64,000 bases of DNA from Lineolata rhizophorae (lineage: Eukaryota > Ascomycota > Dothideomycetes > Lineolatales > Lineolataceae), in NCBI GenBank assembly GCA_010093515.1, contig MU001696.1, positions 57,005 to 121,004 of the forward strand, written 5' to 3'. The notes under the pieces are model-generated. The model made no database searches. It was not told the origin of the DNA and saw only the letters and a program-made list of their open reading frames with translations. Positions 20,544 through 32,181 of the stretch are shown here, one piece after another. Position 1 is the first letter of the stretch; every line of letters begins with the position of its first letter. The translations under genes were made by a program, and so were the position numbers.

Positions 20544-23500
20544 TTAAGCCCGCTTGTGACCAATCGTTTTCAGCCCATTAATCGCAGCACTGATTCCCTT
20601 CCCAATCCCTCTTGCCGTCGCACCAAACCCAAAGCTCCACCCCTTTATCCTCACGGACCAGATAAAGAAATACACCAACATATAGTTAGTGACACAGAAC
20701 ATCAGGAAGACGCCAAAGTCCCGCCACTTGTCATCCGCACTGACGTTGATGGTACGCAGGTAATCTGCGCCTCTGTCATACGGACAATACGCGCAGGCGT
20801 CAGGCGCCGTCGCATCCGGGTTGAGCAAGAACCCTTGGGAGCCCGGCGCAGAAAGGAACGAGCGCGCATACTCGGCGCATGTCTGGCCGTCCGGCGCAGT
20901 GAAGAGCGCCGATTCCTCGCGTGTGCACTGAACCGCTGTATTGGGAAGGACGGCAGCCAGCACGCCGCCGATCCAGTACGTCGAGGGCGTCATGTAGTAC
21001 AGCCAGTACTTCCAGATGACGGGAAGCTGGGCCCACGGCCGAATGACGCCGTTGAACAGCGAGAATGTGACGAAAAAGAACGGGAGGACGTTGGAAATGA
21101 CGGTGAAGGAAGGCGCGAAAGCGGTGATCCACTGACCCCAGCTAGCCTGGAACAAGAAGAAGAGCATTGTCATGAGGAATGAATAGCCCGAGGCACCAGA
21201 ATCCGAAGGAAGCCCGACCGGCCAATACCAGAGAACCCAGTAGAGGAAGGCGTTGACAATCGAGATCGGAATCTCGGTCACAACCTGGGCGGTCGTGAAT
21301 GCGACCCAACCGTAAATGCGCGCAGGTAGCTCACGAGCTTGCCATAGGGCCATGTTTGTAAAGAATTTCGGAACAACCGAGTTCACGATAGTAGGCGGAA
21401 GTAGGATAATGAGGAAGACCGAGAACATGCGGTTTTGCATGTCGAGCACCGTGTTCCCAAGCTGCCAGAACGTGAAGCCGTTGAAGATGCCGATGATAAC
21501 GGAGACGAAAAGCTTGCCGTAGTAGTAAGAGGGGTCGCGCCAGTGTTGCTTGAACACACGTTGAGTGAGCAGCAGAGACTGCGTCCAAACGGATGCCGCA
21601 TACTCATGAGGCGGCTCAGGGGGGGCTGGCGTATCCTTTCTTTCCTCTCTAATCCGGTCGATTTCAGACAAAACTTCAGCAGCCATGGACGACTCCCGCC
21701 ATTCTTTGTTCCAGTTGATGCGGCGCCCGTCAGGGCGTTTCGCAGGGCGAGCAGCGGTTTCGAGGATGAATTCGGCAACGTTCTTGTTGGGAGGGCAGAC
21801 TACGCCACGGGCAGCGAAATAATCAATCACTGTCTGGCCGTCCTCACCAACAGGCCCAAAGTAGAATGCGTTTCCACCAGGGTTGAGAGCAAAGATCGTG
21901 TCGAACTGAGAGATGAGGATAGAGCTTGGCTGATGGATGGTGCACAGAATGGCCTGTCCGGCATGAGACAACTTCCTCAGGAACCTGATGATTGAGTACG
22001 CCGAGTTGGAGTCAAGACCGCTGGTAGGTTCATCTAGGAAAAGCAGTAGCGAAGGCTTCGCAGCTAGTTCGACGCCGATCGTGAGTCGCTTTCTTTGCTC
22101 CACGCCCAAGCTCGAAATTATAGCATCTTGGAGTTCGTCGAGCTCGAGAAGATCGACGATTTTGTGGACGTAGTCCAGCTTCTCCTGCTTCGGGATATTC
22201 CTATCTTGCCGGAGCAGGGCAGAAAACTCCAACGCCTCTCGGACGGTGGCTGTCATATCATGCAAGTCGCCTTGTTCGCAGAACCCCGTCCTGCGCTGGA
22301 AGTCTTTGCCGAGCGATTTGCCATTGACCAAAATCTCGCCTGAGACGATGCCAACATTCTGGCGCTGAGCTAGAGCATTGAGAAGAGTCGTCTTGCCTGC
22401 ACCAGAGGCGCCGACAAGGGCAGTCATTACACCGGGCTTGACAAAACCGCTAACCTTGTTTAGGAGTTTCTTATGCCCACCACGATAGGGGACCGTGTAT
22501 TCTACGTCCTTCCAAGTGAAGATGCTGTCGCTCTTTAGAATGCCTTCCATATTGAGATCATCGCTGCCTCGGTTTTGCCCTGGTACAGTAGAGCGCTCTT
22601 CGGAAGAGCCGTTCTCTTCGTCCGCCGGTCGCTTCGAAACCGCATTCGCTTGCTTAGCCGCACGGGACGACTTCTTGAAAACCAGTGCGCTACCACCAGA
22701 TTGAGCAAAGGAGAAGACCTCCGTCGCTATGACAGTGACTCCAATATACAATACTGTCCAAGCGATGAGGACGCCGAAATTCCTCCACAGATTGGACCGC
22801 GAGTAATCAAATTGGGCCCTCAGATACTCCGATCCATCCACACTGTGCGCGTTAACTCCAGCACCAGCGATGGCGCATCCTTGGTTCGCCGGGTCTACTC
22901 CAGGTAATCCAGACGGAGGTACAAGCATGCTTGGAGCACAGTCCATAACACGACCACTAAACTCATTGGTGACCACCGCTTCAAACGCGTACGAGACTGG
23001 GTTGACGTAGTACAGCCACCCGAACCAAATGTAGTCACTGACAAGTTGCGGCTTCGGGATGACGTAGCCCAGGAAGATGATAAGGATGTTTAGACCGATG
23101 CCAGAAAATCGAACAGCGTCATCAATGGTCGGAGACAGAGCTGCGAACATGCGATATAGCGCAGTGATGCAGAATGTCGTTACGTAGACGAACAAGTAGA
23201 AGATCCAGAACTTGGAGGCTTCCATAGCAAACCCTGACATGAAGTACAGGATAATGCAGAAGACCGTGCACATGACGAAGATCATGGGGAAGTCAGTGAG
23301 GACTCGGGCCAGTGCGACTGCCGAAGGCCGATAGAATGCATATTCCTTGTGACGTGATACTACTGAGCGTCCACTGACAGCCCTCATAAGCTCGCTGAGC
23401 TGGAGCCAGCCAAGAAACAGTATCGAAAAGATAGCTGTGCCACTACGAGAGAAGGCACCCTCGGTGTCCTCCGGCTGGCCGAAGAACAGGCTTCCGACGA

Positions 23501-25376
23501 TCAGCGCTGTGCCGAGGATGATGAAAAACTTGGTCAAAAGCATGGTTTGATCGCCCCAGATGAGCCAGAATTCGCGCCTCGTGCAGGCCAAGACTTGCAT
23601 TGGAAAGCTGACAGTGTAGCTTGACTTCTTCGAAACGGTCCTGTTGCTCTTTTGCTCCCGAGTTGTAGATTCGAACTCCTTGGCATCTGCGAAGTTGCTC
23701 TGAATGACCTCTTTCTCGTAGGTCTCGAGGTCTGTGAGCACTTGCTGATAGTAACGCGAATCCTTGAAGGCTTGCTCAAGCTCCTCAGGAGTGCGAGGCA
23801 CCTTATCCTCAAAGCCTGGCCTGATCTGCCTCTCGATTGGGTCGGTCACAGCCGTGAGGAAATCCGCGGTCGTTTCACGCTCGGGGCAGTGGAATCCTAG
23901 ATCGACGAAGTATTGTTTCGCTTCCTTTGCGGGTCCGTTGTAGATGCAGCGACCAGTGTCGATGAGAAGGACCCTGTCCATGAGCTCGAAGATAGATTCG
24001 CCAGCCTGGTACAAGGTGACAAACGTGGTCCGATTGCTGATATCAGTCATGATCCTCAAGGACCTCGCGTAGTCGAGCGCCGTAGATGAGTCTAGACCTC
24101 GAGTAGAATTGTCCCAACAGACAATGGCCGACTTGCCGGCAAGTGTCTCCGCAATTGAAACTCGCTTTCTTTCGCCACCACTAACTCCGCGGACGTACTC
24201 GTTGCCAACGAGCGTATGTTTTGTGTGGGAAATGCCGAACATTCTCAATAAGGCATTGAGAATAATGGGAATTTCCTCGGTGTCGCGTCTCCTGGTCTTG
24301 TTCCTCAGGGCGAATTTCAAGGTCTGCCACACTGTCAAGGAGGGGAAGTGGATATCGTCTTCGGGATTGTAGATGACTTCGCCACGGAATCGTTTCTTTT
24401 GCGTCTCAGCTGGGATACCTCCATAGCAAACTTCTCCAGAAACCTCAGCATACGATTCTCTGTAATTTGCGATAGACTTAAGGAAGGTCGAAGCTCCGGA
24501 TCCAGGTCTACCGAGGACAAGCATCATCTGACCATCTCTAAGAGCGCCGGTGAATCCATGGATCAATGTCCTAGTTGGCTCCTTTCGTCCAAACTTAAGC
24601 GCCGGAATAAATCTTGTAATGAGGTGGTACAGGTCAGGTCCGAACGTGCCAAGGACAGCTTCTGGTAACGTTCTGACGAAGGAAGTGGTCGAACCAGCAC
24701 CCTTAACTGTCAAGTCCTTCCACATTACCCCGACCCTCTTTGCCGACCTGCCATCTTTGCGCTTCTCGAAATGGCCCTCTTGCATGAACTGGTCAAGCTC
24801 GAACTCATCGTCCTCCTCATCCTGCGCTTCCTTCTCCACGTCAACATCATCATACGCTTCCGACGATTCACCTTCCTCCAACTTCTCAATATCCTCGCAA
24901 CTTCGCTCATGTGTCAGATGATGATGATGATGATGATCTCCGTCTGTTGTGCCATGAATTTGATTGGCCTCCGCCCTCGTCGGAGCGGATCTCGACCTTT
25001 TCCTCGTGTTCGGCCTGCTCGTCGTGCGAAACAAGCCGAGGTCAACTCCAGCAGATGCAGCACCACTGCCTCGCCTCGCCTCCACACGCGACCGTTCCTT
25101 CGACAACGTGGTCAAGTCATGCCGCAGGACCTCGAAGTCCTCCATCGCCCCACGAGTGCTAGGAATGCCAGCATCGCGCTCACCCCAAGTACCTTCGCGG
25201 GCCAAACCAGGGCGATTATCGCTGCACTCACTGGTCCTAGATTCCGGGGCTTCACCATTGGCGGTCGAATTTGGCTGGTCGGCGCCGGCAGGCTCGTTAT
25301 TGTGCAACGGATTGCGAGGAACGCCGGTGTCGTCCGTCGCGGACATTTCGTCGCGAGGAAGCGCGGCGGGCCACAT
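20544..25376 (-). CDS. PDR-type (ABCG) full-length ABC transporter
   Basis: A single open frame of 1610 residues starts at the ATG at 25376, with a second in-frame ATG 10 codons on. Domain order is NBD-TMD-NBD-TMD, the reverse order that marks the PDR subfamily. NBD1 (about 250-480) has the degenerate Walker A GRPGSGAST (289-297), signature VSGGE (398) and a Walker B ending in WDNSTRG instead of the usual DEPT. NBD2 has canonical Walker A GASGAGKTT (989-997), degenerate signature LGVEQRKR (about 1090) and Walker B LLLFLDEPTSG. This asymmetric, half-degenerate pattern is normal in Cdr1/Pdr5. Each TMD shows six hydrophobic segments and a Cys-containing outer loop. The first 200 residues are acidic with a natural run of six His. 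Likely a plasma-membrane drug or sterol exporter; the substrate is unknown. Confidence 0.95.
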   Translation of the reverse strand: MWPAALPRDEMSATDDTGVPRNPLHNNEPAGADQPNSTANGEAPESRTSECSDNRPGLAREGTWGERDAGIPSTRGAMEDFEVLRHDLTTLSKERSRVEARRGSGAASAGVDLGLFRTTSRPNTRKRSRSAPTRAEANQIHGTTDGDHHHHHHLTHERSCEDIEKLEEGESSEAYDDVDVEKEAQDEEDDEFELDQFMQEGHFEKRKDGRSAKRVGVMWKDLTVKGAGSTTSFVRTLPEAVLGTFGPDLYHLITRFIPALKFGRKEPTRTLIHGFTGALRDGQMMLVLGRPGSGASTFLKSIANYRESYAEVSGEVCYGGIPAETQKKRFRGEVIYNPEDDIHFPSLTVWQTLKFALRNKTRRRDTEEIPIILNALLRMFGISHTKHTLVGNEYVRGVSGGERKRVSIAETLAGKSAIVCWDNSTRGLDSSTALDYARSLRIMTDISNRTTFVTLYQAGESIFELMDRVLLIDTGRCIYNGPAKEAKQYFVDLGFHCPERETTADFLTAVTDPIERQIRPGFEDKVPRTPEELEQAFKDSRYYQQVLTDLETYEKEVIQSNFADAKEFESTTREQKSNRTVSKKSSYTVSFPMQVLACTRREFWLIWGDQTMLLTKFFIILGTALIVGSLFFGQPEDTEGAFSRSGTAIFSILFLGWLQLSELMRAVSGRSVVSRHKEYAFYRPSAVALARVLTDFPMIFVMCTVFCIILYFMSGFAMEASKFWIFYLFVYVTTFCITALYRMFAALSPTIDDAVRFSGIGLNILIIFLGYVIPKPQLVSDYIWFGWLYYVNPVSYAFEAVVTNEFSGRVMDCAPSMLVPPSGLPGVDPANQGCAIAGAGVNAHSVDGSEYLRAQFDYSRSNLWRNFGVLIAWTVLYIGVTVIATEVFSFAQSGGSALVFKKSSRAAKQANAVSKRPADEENGSSEERSTVPGQNRGSDDLNMEGILKSDSIFTWKDVEYTVPYRGGHKKLLNKVSGFVKPGVMTALVGASGAGKTTLLNALAQRQNVGIVSGEILVNGKSLGKDFQRRTGFCEQGDLHDMTATVREALEFSALLRQDRNIPKQEKLDYVHKIVDLLELDELQDAIISSLGVEQRKRLTIGVELAAKPSLLLFLDEPTSGLDSNSAYSIIRFLRKLSHAGQAILCTIHQPSSILISQFDTIFALNPGGNAFYFGPVGEDGQTVIDYFAARGVVCPPNKNVAEFILETAARPAKRPDGRRINWNKEWRESSMAAEVLSEIDRIREERKDTPAPPEPPHEYAASVWTQSLLLTQRVFKQHWRDPSYYYGKLFVSVIIGIFNGFTFWQLGNTVLDMQNRMFSVFLIILLPPTIVNSVVPKFFTNMALWQARELPARIYGWVAFTTAQVVTEIPISIVNAFLYWVLWYWPVGLPSDSGASGYSFLMTMLFFLFQASWGQWITAFAPSFTVISNVLPFFFVTFSLFNGVIRPWAQLPVIWKYWLYYMTPSTYWIGGVLAAVLPNTAVQCTREESALFTAPDGQTCAEYARSFLSAPGSQGFLLNPDATAPDACAYCPYDRGADYLRTINVSADDKWRDFGVFLMFCVTNYMLVYFFIWSVRIKGWSFGFGATARGIGKGISAAINGLKTIGHKRA

Positions 25377-26844
25377 GGCTGCAGCTCAAAAGACAATGAT
25401 AAATAAACCAAACAAAGCGTGCGCAGAGAAAGCGTTTTGAAAGGACGGAGGAAATTGAATTCAAGGGACTGCAATTATATACGGGATTGAGAAAGAGGGA
25501 CTGCGGCGCGAAAACAGATCTACGACTGCGGTCGCGGAGACAAGGTTTTGATGTCCGAAGCAGCCTTTCAGGCATGGACTTATGGACTTAACTCAGCCCA
25601 AACTCCTTCCCGACGCGCCTAGATAACCAGTTACTAACCCTGGACCAATTCCCGTCCGAATTATAAGGCTCTTATAAAAGCAGAGAGAAAAGGCGCAAGA
25701 ACCCACTCCCTTCGCGTCACGCATGCGGTTCTTATCTGGCGACCCACCTATCAGCGAAGGGGCAGGGGCGGTCAAGGCCTTTGTAAAACGAACCATCAGG
25801 CCTTCTCCCGACACGCGACGGAAGGTGGGCCCTCCCCTGTCCTTGACTACTACGCAAGGCACTGGACCTTGGCCCTACTCCATGGCTATGGGGAACTCGC
25901 ACGTTAGGAACCGGTGTGCAGCCTGTATGCAAACATCGCCATCAGGCTTAGCAGCTTGTGCATCACTATGAGTCACCTGTGACCCATGCAGCGGGCAGAT
26001 CTGTAGCGAGCAATTTCGCAGAGATTTTAGCGTGTGCCACAGGTGCGCCGGGAGGCCTGGTAAAGAACCGCCTCGAGGAAGTTTCCGAATGCAGGCCCAT
26101 GTGCAAAACTTGCTACATAATTCCCTAACAGGTCCAATCTTTCATTCTGCGCCACTGTGCAAGGCACCCTGAGACAAGACAAGGGAAAAGGGCCTGGCGC
26201 CGGGTGACTTAGCTGCTTCTTCGGTGGCTTTTCGGCCGTTGCTCCGCTGAGATGTCCCCAACCTGGCGCCAAGACTAGTTTAAGTCCGCCAGCCATGCCC
26301 GGTTATCTATGACTTCACCCATTTAAAACTGACGGTAATTTCTGAGTCGCTGGGACCGGAGAATGATGTAGGCCACCAAGTCCCTAATTTTCGATAGAGC
26401 AGCGCTTTTGGACGTTCACCCAGACGTAAGAGACACTAAAGTTGTTGAGAATGGTGTCATGATGGAGTCGTGCCGATGCGTCGCTAGCGTGTGTGCGAAT
26501 ACCCGGTGACCGGGCCTTCCCGCAGGCGGGAATTAGTAATAAGGATAGGCAGCCTGCAGCTGACGATGCCATTGGCTCGCAAGCGAACAGCTTCCGCAGC
26601 AACATCTCGTAGGGCTGCCGCTATCCGACCGCATTTCAAAGCAGCTCACTGCGCCATCGCAACAACTGTTCGAACCAAACTGTGCCATTTTCCCCATTGC
26701 CCCTTTCGCCGACTGCCTATTGGATGGCTTGAAAGCGCAGGCACCGCCGGGCACTTTTGCGTCCCCAATCTAGCTGTCCTATCCGGCGGCTTGGCACAAG
26801 GAATTTCTTCTTCCGGAGTTTGGAGATAGGCCGCCCTAACCGCG
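25377..26844. other. Divergent promoter region between the ABC transporter and VPS16
   Basis: About 1.5 kb without a credible gene. A TATA box for the transporter is listed separately. No match to the yeast PDRE (TCCGYGGA) was noticed on reading. Confidence 0.5.
25474..25480 (-). promoter_or_regulatory. TATA box candidate for the ABC transporter gene
   Basis: TATATAA on the minus strand lies about 100 bp before the transporter ATG. It is placed as a core promoter element on position and sequence only. Confidence 0.4.
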
Positions 26845-29802
26845 ATGCCAAAGCCCACAGCCGACTGGGAACGGGTTGGCGATCGTTTCTACCGCAAAGT
26901 GCAGCTCTATACTGCCATCTTCGACCCAGACCTCGAACTCGAGAATTTCGTGGTTGCCGGAGCGCCGTACAGCGGTGCCGTTGGTACGCCAGACGCGCTC
27001 CTTCATTCAGTTGCCTCGTTCTCGTGAATTCGTGTCCTGCCTAGCCGGTGGATCAACTAATCCCGCTCGTAGCATTCTACCGAGACGAAACCCGCCTCCA
27101 GGCATTCCGTGGAGCCCAAGCCGCGAAGTCTGGCATCGACATATACAGCTGCGCAGGGAAGCTCCTGAGGCGAATCAACGTACGAGTTAGTTCTTTTGTT
27201 GGTTGTCACGTGATGCGCGTCATGTTACTAATGCAGAACTTCACATGCGCATAGTTCGATAAGGGATCCATCAGGGGACTTGGCTGGTCAGACGATGAAA
27301 AGCTGTTGGTCGTAACGGAAGATGGCACCGTGAGGTGCTACTACAATCTCCAAGGCGACTTTATCCCGTTTACCCTTGGCCATGTAGGTATTTCCCATTT
27401 CGCATTCAGGGACTTATCATATCCCTTGGACATTGCGCAATTGCGTGAGTTTCTTGGAAATGAGTGCAGAATTACTAAGGCGCTATAGGGTTCTGACGAA
27501 TATGGTGTAAAAAGTTGCCGCTTTTGGTCGTCCGGTTTCGTGGCCCTCCTTGGCAACAATCAACTAGTTTCCGTCTCGCGCTATGACGAACCAAGGCCGA
27601 AGCTCCTAGCTACGCCCAGTGTCCCCGAAGGAAGCAACGGAGACGTGGTCTCGTGGGCACTAATCCCTCCCGCGTATGCGCTCTCTCGCTCTGTAGAGGT
27701 CCTGCTAGCAATCAGAGAAACCATTCTTGTAGTCGACGCGTCCGGCGTGGAAGACCATAAGCTGCAAAATGGACCATTCAGACACATCAGCGTATCGCCC
27801 AATGGCAAGTTCGTTGCCTTGTACACAGACGATAGTCGTGTCTGGGTCGTTAGCAGTGACTTCCAGAACCGTTTAAGCGAGTATGATTCGCGTGCCAGGA
27901 CGATCCCGAAGGATATGCAATGGTGCGGAAACAACGCTGTTGTACTGGCATGGGAAGATGAAGTGCACGTGGTTGGGCCTAATGGCGCTGCCGCAAAGTA
28001 TGTTGATCGCTCCCCTTTCGTATGTGGACTTTATGGGAATGCCTGCGACATGACTCCAGTCGTGGGCTGCTAAGCCTCTCTAAATCGTATACTTACCTTG
28101 ATTCAGGTTTTATTACGACGGCTGTGTACATCTCATACCTGACATTGATGGTGTGCGGCTGCTCACCAACGACGTATGCGAGTTTCTGCACAAGGTTCCC
28201 GACGTGACAGAAGAAACATTCCGCTTGGGATCCACATCGCCGGCTTCGGTCTTGCTTGATGCAGTTGACCAACTCGAGAGGAAGTCCCCTAAAGCTGATG
28301 ATAATATCCAGCTCATCCGTGAAAATCTCGACGAAGCCGTTGATACGTGCGTCAGAGCGGCCGGCCATGAGTTTAGCATCCATTGGCAGAAGCAGCTACT
28401 CAAAGCAGCTTCGTTTGGGAAGTCTGTACTTGATCTATACAACAGCGATGATTTCGTAGATATGTGCGAGACTCTCCGAGTCCTGAATGCTGTCCGTTTC
28501 TACGAAATCGGCTTCCCTCTCTCCTACGAGCAGTATATGCGTCTCACGCCGTCCGCCCTCCTCGACCGTCTCCTCAACCGCCACGAATACCTCCTTGCCC
28601 TTCGTATCGCATCTTACCTACGCCTCCCAACTGACCGCATCCACGTACACTGGGCATGTGAGAAAGTGCGGCTATCCTCGGACCCCGAAGATGCCATCGC
28701 CGCCGATGTAGTCGGCAAGCTGTCATCGCAACGCGGAATCTCGTACGAGCAAATCGCGCGCGCAGCATATGACGAAGGGCGTTCGCGCCTAGCCACCGAG
28801 CTCCTCGACCACGAACCGCGGCCCGGCCGCCAAGTGCCACTGCTACTAGGCATGGGTGAGGACCGCGTAGCGCTCGACAAGGCGCTCGAGAGCGGCGACT
28901 CGGACCTAACGTTCTGGGTGCTGCTGCAGCTGCAGCGCAAGCTGGCTCAGCCGGCCTTCTTCCGCACCATCAGCAGCCGGCCGGTCGCGGCCGCGCTGGT
29001 CGAGTCGAGCGCTTGGGACGCCGGCTCGAGGGAGCTGCTCAAGGACTTGTACTACCAGGACGACCGCCGACTCGAGGGCGCGAATCTGCTGTTCAAGGAG
29101 GCGCTCGAATGCCGCGGCGAGCAGGCGGCTGTCGCGAGGGCGGATAAGCTCAAGTTGGCGGTTAAACTCCTGCACGATTCGCGCGAACACGCGGGCCATG
29201 TCAAGGCGATTGAGGAGGCGCAGCGGTTGCTCAGGATGCAGGAGGGCCTCGATAGGGATGCGGCCACCGCGCCCGGCGGGGCGGGCGGCGACGTCTTCAC
29301 CGGGCTTAGCGTGCACGAGACGATGTTCCGCCTTGTCAAGATGGGGAATTCCAAGCGTGCGCTCAAGATGCAGTCGGAGTTCAAGGTGCCGGATCGCATG
29401 TTTTGGTGGATTAGACTGCGGGCGCTGGTTGCGGCTAGGCATTGGAACGAGTTGGAGGAGCTCGGAAGAGGGAAGAAGAGTCCGATTGGGTGGGAGGTGA
29501 GTTTCCTTTCGAGATGCTTCTGGAACGGTGGTCTAACCTCTGCCTTGTAGCCTTTCTTCAATGAGGTCCTCGCTGCCGGAAATACCCGTGTGGCGTCGGT
29601 GTTCATACCAAAGTGCACGTCGTTGCCCCACACGGATCGCATCGAGATGTGGGTGAAGTGCGGGATGATGGTGAAGGCGGGCGAGGAGGCCGTGAGGGCG
29701 AAGGATCTGAATAGTTTGGAGGAGTTGAAGAGTAGGGCGTCGGGGAATTCGGTAGCGGAGATTGAGCATATGATTAGTGTTTTGAGAGGAGGTAGACGGT
29801 AG
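26845..29802 (+). CDS. VPS16: Vacuolar protein sorting protein 16 (HOPS/CORVET core subunit)
   Basis: Six exons: 26845-26983, 27073-27179, 27255-27383, 27489-27997, 28107-29496 and 29551-29802, giving 841 residues, the usual size. The N-terminal half is the Vps16_N propeller, with DWERVGDRFYRKVQLY at the start and SIRGLGWSDDEKLLVVTEDG, GVKSCRFWSSGFVALL and VSRYDEPRPKLLA further on. The C-terminal half is the helical Vps16_C solenoid (for example LEGANLLFKEAL). The spliced joins VAFYRDET, RRINFDKGS, LGHGSDEYG and AAKFYYDGC all restore conserved family sequence. The protein binds Vps33 and tethers late endosomes and vacuoles to Ypt7, whose gene lies 22 kb away. A TCACGTGA box lies inside intron 2 (27206-27213). 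Confidence 0.96.
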
Positions 29803-32181
29803 GTAATGTCCTTAGGTGACATCAGTAACCCTTTCTTTGGTGAATACCTTTGTAATTCAGGCGATTGCATGTGGTTGGCGGACGTATTACTCGTTTGGAG
29901 CTATACGGTGAAATCGGTTTGGTAGCAATTCACCCTATGAAGTTGAACATACCTACATAGATCACTTTGTTCTATGGCGAGTTTGTATAGGTCACCTTCA
30001 TCCACTCTGTCTACGCCCTACGCCCCAACCTTTAAAACATACAATCCTATATTACAGCGTGCCATATTTCTTTGAATAGCTCACACCTATCGATACATGA
30101 TTGTCGGGTATAGCATATTCATCTTGTGTTTTGTAATGAGCTCTAGAGCGTTCGCCAGGCAATCACTCTTCTATGAATTGGCTCTCCTCTATTCAGCAGG
30201 CTATTGTTCTCAACAATCGGTAGCCTATTCTTCCATGCTAGTATTCTGAACAGGCATTGGTATTTTTTTCTAAATTTGAACCTCCTCTACGCGTTTGCTC
30301 TTGCAAGTGACACTACGGCCTCGCGTCGTTGATTCCCTTCGTACATTATTGTTGGCTTTCGAGCTTCATTGCTACACTTCGTCCAAGGACGCTATGAAAG
30401 TATGAATGGTCTTTCAAGTTCTCATGAGGACCTATGGTATACCACTTCTCCCGAGATGCCTCCTTCCTCGCATGAAGGTCTTACTCTCTTCTTAGATAGG
30501 TTGCATACAACAGAATGCTTTTTTTTATTTTTTTTTTTTATAGAAGTTGACATGAGTTACTCCTCTGGTACTCGACTGCCTTCATCAGCAACGCACGATG
30601 GCGGGAGGAATTTGAGGAGCAATCTGAATTTCTTGCTAGTTTTAAGGCTATCTTTCTATATCAAATTGCAAGGGGTTGCTGCATGTAGCGAAAATGTAGG
30701 GAGCATGTTTGTTTCGCTACGTCCTCATTGCGTACCACCACTGTTGATGCATGATGCTAGCAGTACGAAGATTGCGGTGGTACAATACAGGTTGAAAGCG
30801 GCCCCTCAGTTGAGTTTAAACTTCTCCCCGCATAGACGATGGCGCTAATTTGAAAAAGGCCGGTGTTGTACTCCACACCTAGTGGTCTTCGGGTTAGATA
30901 CGCAACCTTCTCACTGGGAAGCCATACTCTTGGGTCCCCTCGTGTGCTGAAGCTGCTCATGTACGGCTGTCATTCCTCAAGCCTCAGGATCGGACTAGCA
31001 AGGAAAGATCCATTACGTAGACGGCGATGCGTTGCATCTACCAACTTGCCAGCCATCTGAACGAGTGGCCGAGGACGGAGCATAAATCAAAAATGACCAC
31101 CCTCCGGGTTCATGCTTCCAGAGGGCCTAGCACGAATACCATGAAGAACCGCAACGAATCCTGGCCAAGTGGTTCCCGGAAGAATTCAAGTTAACCCGCC
31201 CTCCGGCCACCCCGCCGCGCCAGCCAAAAAATCCTGCTAGCGATTTTCCGAAAGACTACGCATATATAAGTTGTTTAGTTCCAAGTTCGGATATCCCAGC
31301 GGTAATAGAACTGCGAACCCACCCTTTCACCTTGAAAGGTCCTGGGTTCGAGCCGCATAGGTAGCATAAATAGAAGCCCGCCGCCGCCCAACATGTACAT
31401 ATTTTTGCTTTTTTTTCCCTTTTGCCAGAATTAAATTCTCTGATGCGCGAGGGCTCTTTTTTTAACTTTTCAAAAGTTGTCTGATCTTTGGTTGAGATGA
31501 TATGACGCGTTGAAGTTCAAAATTTTGTTCTGATGCGCGACGCGGTGGTGAGGCAAAAGTTGGCGTAGCGGCGAGGGCTGCCAACATTTCACACTGCCCA
31601 CACCACAAGCACGTCGTAACATCTACGACTTGATTAGGAACTAAGCTGAAATCTAAATAAATGCGTCGCAGTAATCCAAGCTCAAAGCAATTCAAGCGTC
31701 TCTCGTCTCCTGCAAGTCTAAACTCTCGAGATCTTGCCACCGGTGGACTTAGAGCTGTGCGAATCTAGCAACGGGATTTGCAGCGCCAATTGTCCCGCCT
31801 CGGGCACATGAAGTACTTAGGATATAGAATCGTTATGCCTAGATTGTATATCGTGAAAGGTGCGGTAGGTAGCTAGCTCTCCTCTCATCTAACACTTCGC
31901 TTTCATCTGGGCTTCAAGCATCAAATACCAGAAGCTGTTAGGACTAACCTGGGAGGACAATCCACACGATCGGCGCAACCAAAGTCGAGAGAAAACTCAC
32001 GTCGTATAACTTTTGGAAGTGATTAAATCTTGCATGGGAATTACTCCAGATAATATACTGTACAAACCATATGAGCACAGAACTTTCCTGCACATTCAAC
32101 GTGCTTTTTCCCATCTCATACATCTAGTCATCTAAATACGCTGTCTGGCCCTCCCATCCCGAAAGGCTCAGTCTCAAATTT
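29803..32181. other. Long AT-rich intergenic region
   Basis: This 2.4-kb region between the stops of VPS16 and the NDUFAF6-like gene has no credible protein gene. It has several T runs (for example near 30520-30540 and 31400-31465) and a degenerate tRNA-like sequence, listed separately. The 12-mer TGATGCGCGAGG at 31441 recurs in part as TGATGCGCGACG at 31531. Confidence 0.5.
31287..31360 (+). pseudogene. Degenerate tRNA-like sequence, possibly tRNA-Glu derived
   Basis: The segment starts TCGGATATC, contains CTTTCAC like the anticodon loop of tRNA-Glu(UUC), then a B-box-like GGGTTCGAGCC at the expected distance. The acceptor ends do not pair and only three of five T-stem pairs form, so it is not a working tRNA. 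A pyrimidine-rich tail follows within 60 bp. It may be a tRNA relic or the head of a tRNA-derived SINE. Confidence 0.25.
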
